Below, piece by piece: positions 62,298 to 64,000 of a stretch of 64,000 bases of DNA (positions within the stretch are counted from its first letter, which is position 1; every line of letters starts with the position of its first letter). A program made the translations under genes and the position numbers. The DNA comes from Microbacterium immunditiarum. Lineage in GTDB: Bacteria; Actinomycetota; Actinomycetes; Actinomycetales; Microbacteriaceae. The notes beneath the pieces were generated by a model, which saw only the letters and a program-made list of their open reading frames with translations, was not told the origin of the DNA and did not search any database. Location of the stretch: assembly GCF_013409785.1 (NCBI RefSeq), contig NZ_JACCBV010000001.1, forward strand, positions 2,108,001-2,172,000, in the 5' to 3' direction.

Positions 62298-62379
62298 TGC
62301 GGAAGGTGGGACTTGAACCCACACGCCCGGAGGCACAGGAACCTAAATCCTGCGTGTCTGCCAGTTTCACCACTCCCGC
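62298..62379 (-). tRNA. tRNA-Leu (TAG)
   Basis: 82 nt, class II tRNA with a long variable arm. The acceptor GCGGGAG pairs with CTTCCGC (one G-T pair). The anticodon stem CAGGA/TCCTG encloses TTTAGGT, giving anticodon TAG for CTA codons. The T-arm reads GGGTTCAAGTCCC. No CCA is encoded. It is on the same strand as and directly upstream of dedA. Confidence 0.95.
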
Positions 62380-62452
62380 GAGTGGCTTCAGTCTACTGAG
62401 GCGCCTGCGAACCGGCTGGGGGGTCAGCCCCCGGATGGTGCCGGGTGCGGCC

Positions 62453-62665
62453 TCAGCGCCGGATGCCGAACATGAAGTACGTGGTGGGCCCGATCCAGTT
62501 CACGAGGATCACCGGGATCCACGCCGGCTTGGGACCGCGGATCTCGTCGCCGTCGCGGTGTGAGAGGTCCCAGAAAGCCAGGAAGGCGAACAGGAGCTGC
62601 GCGACCGCGCCGACACCCACTGCCGCCTTCGCGCCGGGGCTGAGCTGCTTCTTCGTCTTGGTCAT
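62453..62665 (-). CDS. PLDc_N domain small membrane protein
   Basis: A 70-residue protein with a Lys-rich N-terminus, a helix near residues 12-32 and another near 46-65. The pattern (FLAFWDLSHRD, then WIPVILVNWIGPTTYF) fits the phospholipase D N-terminal (PLDc_N) domain, which often stands alone in actinobacteria. ATG 62665 is preceded by AAAGGACGGACG. Role unknown. Confidence 0.82.
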   Translation of the reverse strand: MTKTKKQLSPGAKAAVGVGAVAQLLFAFLAFWDLSHRDGDEIRGPKPAWIPVILVNWIGPTTYFMFGIRR

Positions 62666-62812
62666 CGTCCGTCCTTTGTCGGTGCTCTCATCCTGCCCTC
62701 TGCAGGCGGCGGATGCACGGGGATCCAGCCGTGGCGCGCTGCTCCGGCGTGGGCCCAGAACGCCTGTGGATAACTTCGCGGTGCGGTGGACGCGGCTTGC
62801 GAGGATGCTTCG

Positions 62813-63982
62813 GTGACTCCCGCCGCGCCGCCCGCCGTCGTCGAACGCGTTCGCGACCGGCTGCGGACGGAGGGGGTCGACACGGCCCGGGACGCGGGGG
62901 CTGCGCTGAGGATCGCCCGCGACGAGGTGCGCCGGCACAACGACTTCGCGCTCGCGCGCGGGCTCGCGCCGATCGACGATGAGGCGGCGTGCGTGCGTGA
63001 TGTGCTCGCGCGGGTCACCGGGTATGGGCCGCTGCAGGCGTATCTCGACGATCCGACGGTCGAGGAGGTCTGGATCAACGCCCCCGACCGCATCTTCATC
63101 GCCCGCGGCGGCGTGGCGGAGCGGGTGCCGTTGGCGTTGACGGATGCCGCGACCCGCGACCTCGTCGAGCGCATGCTCCATGCGACGGGGCGCCGGGTCG
63201 ACCTCAGTCAGCCGTTCGTCGACGCATCGCTGCCCGACGGCTCGCGACTTCACGTCGTGATCCCCGACATCACGCGGCGGCACTGGTCCATCAACATCCG
63301 CAAGTTCCTCCCGGCGTTCGGCGACCTGGGAAGCCTCGTTGCGGCGGGGTCGGTCGCGCCCGAAGCCGCACGACTCCTCCGCGGCGCGATGGCGGACGGG
63401 CGCAGCGTTCTCGTGTCAGGCGCCACGCACGCAGGCAAGACGACATTGCTCAGCGCGATGATCGCTGCGTGCCCGCCGCACCACCGCATCGTCACGGTCG
63501 AGGAGACGTTCGAGCTCTCCGTCGACGCACCCGATCTCGTCGCGATGCAGGGACGCCAGCCCTCGCTCGAGGGGACAGGCGAGGTCACCCTCCGCCGTCT
63601 GGTGAAAGAGGCGCTGCGGATGCGCCCCGACCGGCTCGTCGTCGGCGAGGTGCGCGACGCCGAAGCCCTCGACCTGCTCCTCGCGCTCAACACGGGCGTG
63701 CCGGGCGCTGCGACGATCCATGCGAACTCCGCGCGCGAAGCGCTGACGAAACTGAGCGCACTGCCGCTGCTCGCCGGGCGCAACATCGATTCCGGGTTCG
63801 TCCTCCCGGCCGTCGCGAGCTCCGTCGACCTCGTCGCCCACTGCGAACGCGATGCCGCCGGCCGCCGACGCGTCGTCGAGATCGTCGAGCCCGTCGGCGT
63901 GGCAGATGGTGCGATCGAGTGCCGCACCGTGTACGCGTTCGATGACGCCGCGGCCGCAGCGCGCGAGGAGTCGGCCGCGTGA
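62813..63982 (+). CDS. tadA: Tad/Flp pilus assembly or T2SS-like secretion ATPase (TadA/CpaF)
   Basis: A 389-residue hexameric secretion ATPase. The N-terminal domain has VTGYGPLQAYLDDPTVEEVWINAP. Walker A is SGATHAGKTTLLSA near residue 212, the Asp-box VTVEETFEL near 237, and the His-box ATIHANSAREAL near 302. It should power the Flp pilus or a related secretion machine. GAGG lies 8 nt before GTG 62813. It overlaps the next gene by 4 nt. Confidence 0.92.
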   Translation: MTPAAPPAVVERVRDRLRTEGVDTARDAGAALRIARDEVRRHNDFALARGLAPIDDEAACVRDVLARVTGYGPLQAYLDDPTVEEVWINAPDRIFIARGGVAERVPLALTDAATRDLVERMLHATGRRVDLSQPFVDASLPDGSRLHVVIPDITRRHWSINIRKFLPAFGDLGSLVAAGSVAPEAARLLRGAMADGRSVLVSGATHAGKTTLLSAMIAACPPHHRIVTVEETFELSVDAPDLVAMQGRQPSLEGTGEVTLRRLVKEALRMRPDRLVVGEVRDAEALDLLLALNTGVPGAATIHANSAREALTKLSALPLLAGRNIDSGFVLPAVASSVDLVAHCERDAAGRRRVVEIVEPVGVADGAIECRTVYAFDDAAAAAREESAA

Positions 63983-64000
63983 CGCTCGTCTGGGGAGCGG
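63979..64000 (+). CDS. Start of the next tad gene (probably tadB), cut by window edge
   Basis: GTG 63979 overlaps the tadA stop (GTGA) and opens VTLVWGA before the window ends. The type II secretion F-domain protein TadB normally follows TadA, so this is its likely start. Only seven codons are visible. Confidence 0.5.

Noticed and set aside
1..64000. CGGATGC as an FtsK-orienting (KOPS-like) or chi-like strand-biased sequence
   Set aside because: Both orientations occur at similar numbers on the plus strand, which argues against a polar signal in this window.
1..64000. Riboswitches, rRNA genes, insertion sequences and replication origin
   Set aside because: I saw no conserved riboswitch cores, rRNA stretches, transposase genes with terminal repeats or DnaA-box clusters.

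Overview
The window is high-GC (about 70 percent) actinobacterial chromosome. The gene content, the leaderless gene starts, a C50-carotenoid cluster and a dispersed intergenic repeat typical of the family all point to Microbacteriaceae, most likely Microbacterium or a close relative. No phage, insertion sequence or CRISPR array is visible. Two stretches look like gene debris (25.5-25.95 kb and 27.6-27.9 kb).

Layout. 0-19.3 kb follows the mycobacterial Rv3211-to-Rv3193c block: a DEAD-box RNA helicase cut by the left edge, a ferritin-like protein, a small membrane protein, a DUF3107 protein, the helicase-nuclease pair AdnA-AdnB, an APH-fold protein without its catalytic residues, NudC, a short UvrD2-type helicase, a ThiF/cyclodehydratase-like protein, a Zincin_2 metalloprotease-like protein, a PDZ-S16 protease and a UPF0182 membrane protein. 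The whiB7 gene that sits in this block in mycobacteria is absent. 19.3-25.5 kb is a seven-gene carotenoid operon (idi, GGPP synthase, crtB, crtI, crtYe, crtYf, crtEb), with a divergent MarR regulator and a palindrome between them. 25.5-28.1 kb holds a decayed gene, a membrane-anchored serine hydrolase, and tRNA-fMet with its terminator. 28.1-32.6 kb encodes a DUF6328 protein, a carbon-nitrogen hydrolase, an aminotransferase and an HtrA protease. 32.6-37.8 kb is a wall-polymer region with three CDP-glycerol glycerophosphotransferase-like proteins and a GT2 glycosyltransferase. 37.8-41.6 kb has an orphan maltokinase with a LacI-type operator, a dienelactone hydrolase, a DUF222/HNH protein and a small conserved protein. 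41.6-46.6 kb has an alpha/beta hydrolase coupled to a cytosolic-looking subtilase, an EcsC protein and a nucleotidyltransferase. 46.8-49.9 kb is an ABC exporter whose ATPase carries a 260-residue acidic, proline-rich N-terminus. 49.9-55 kb encodes a DUF3039 protein, PncB, MurI, RNase PH, RdgB and a CDF cation exporter. 55-61.4 kb is an NHEJ locus: ligD translationally coupled to a P-type ATPase, divergent from ku. 61.4 kb to the end has DedA, tRNA-Leu, a PLDc_N protein and the start of a Tad pilus/secretion locus.

Themes. DNA-end processing is rich: AdnAB and UvrD2 for resection and recombination, Ku and LigD for end joining. Envelope building and proteolysis are the second theme. About sixteen transcription units begin with a TANNNT box 6-8 nt before the start codon, so leaderless translation is the main initiation mode here. 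A DNA heptamer, CGGATGC/GCATCCG, is strongly over-represented in both orientations and carries codons that are otherwise rare in these genes. No complete new system could be proven. The best candidates for follow-up are the hydrolase-subtilase pair, the catalytically dead APH protein, the ligD-ATPase coupling and the CGGATGC motif.
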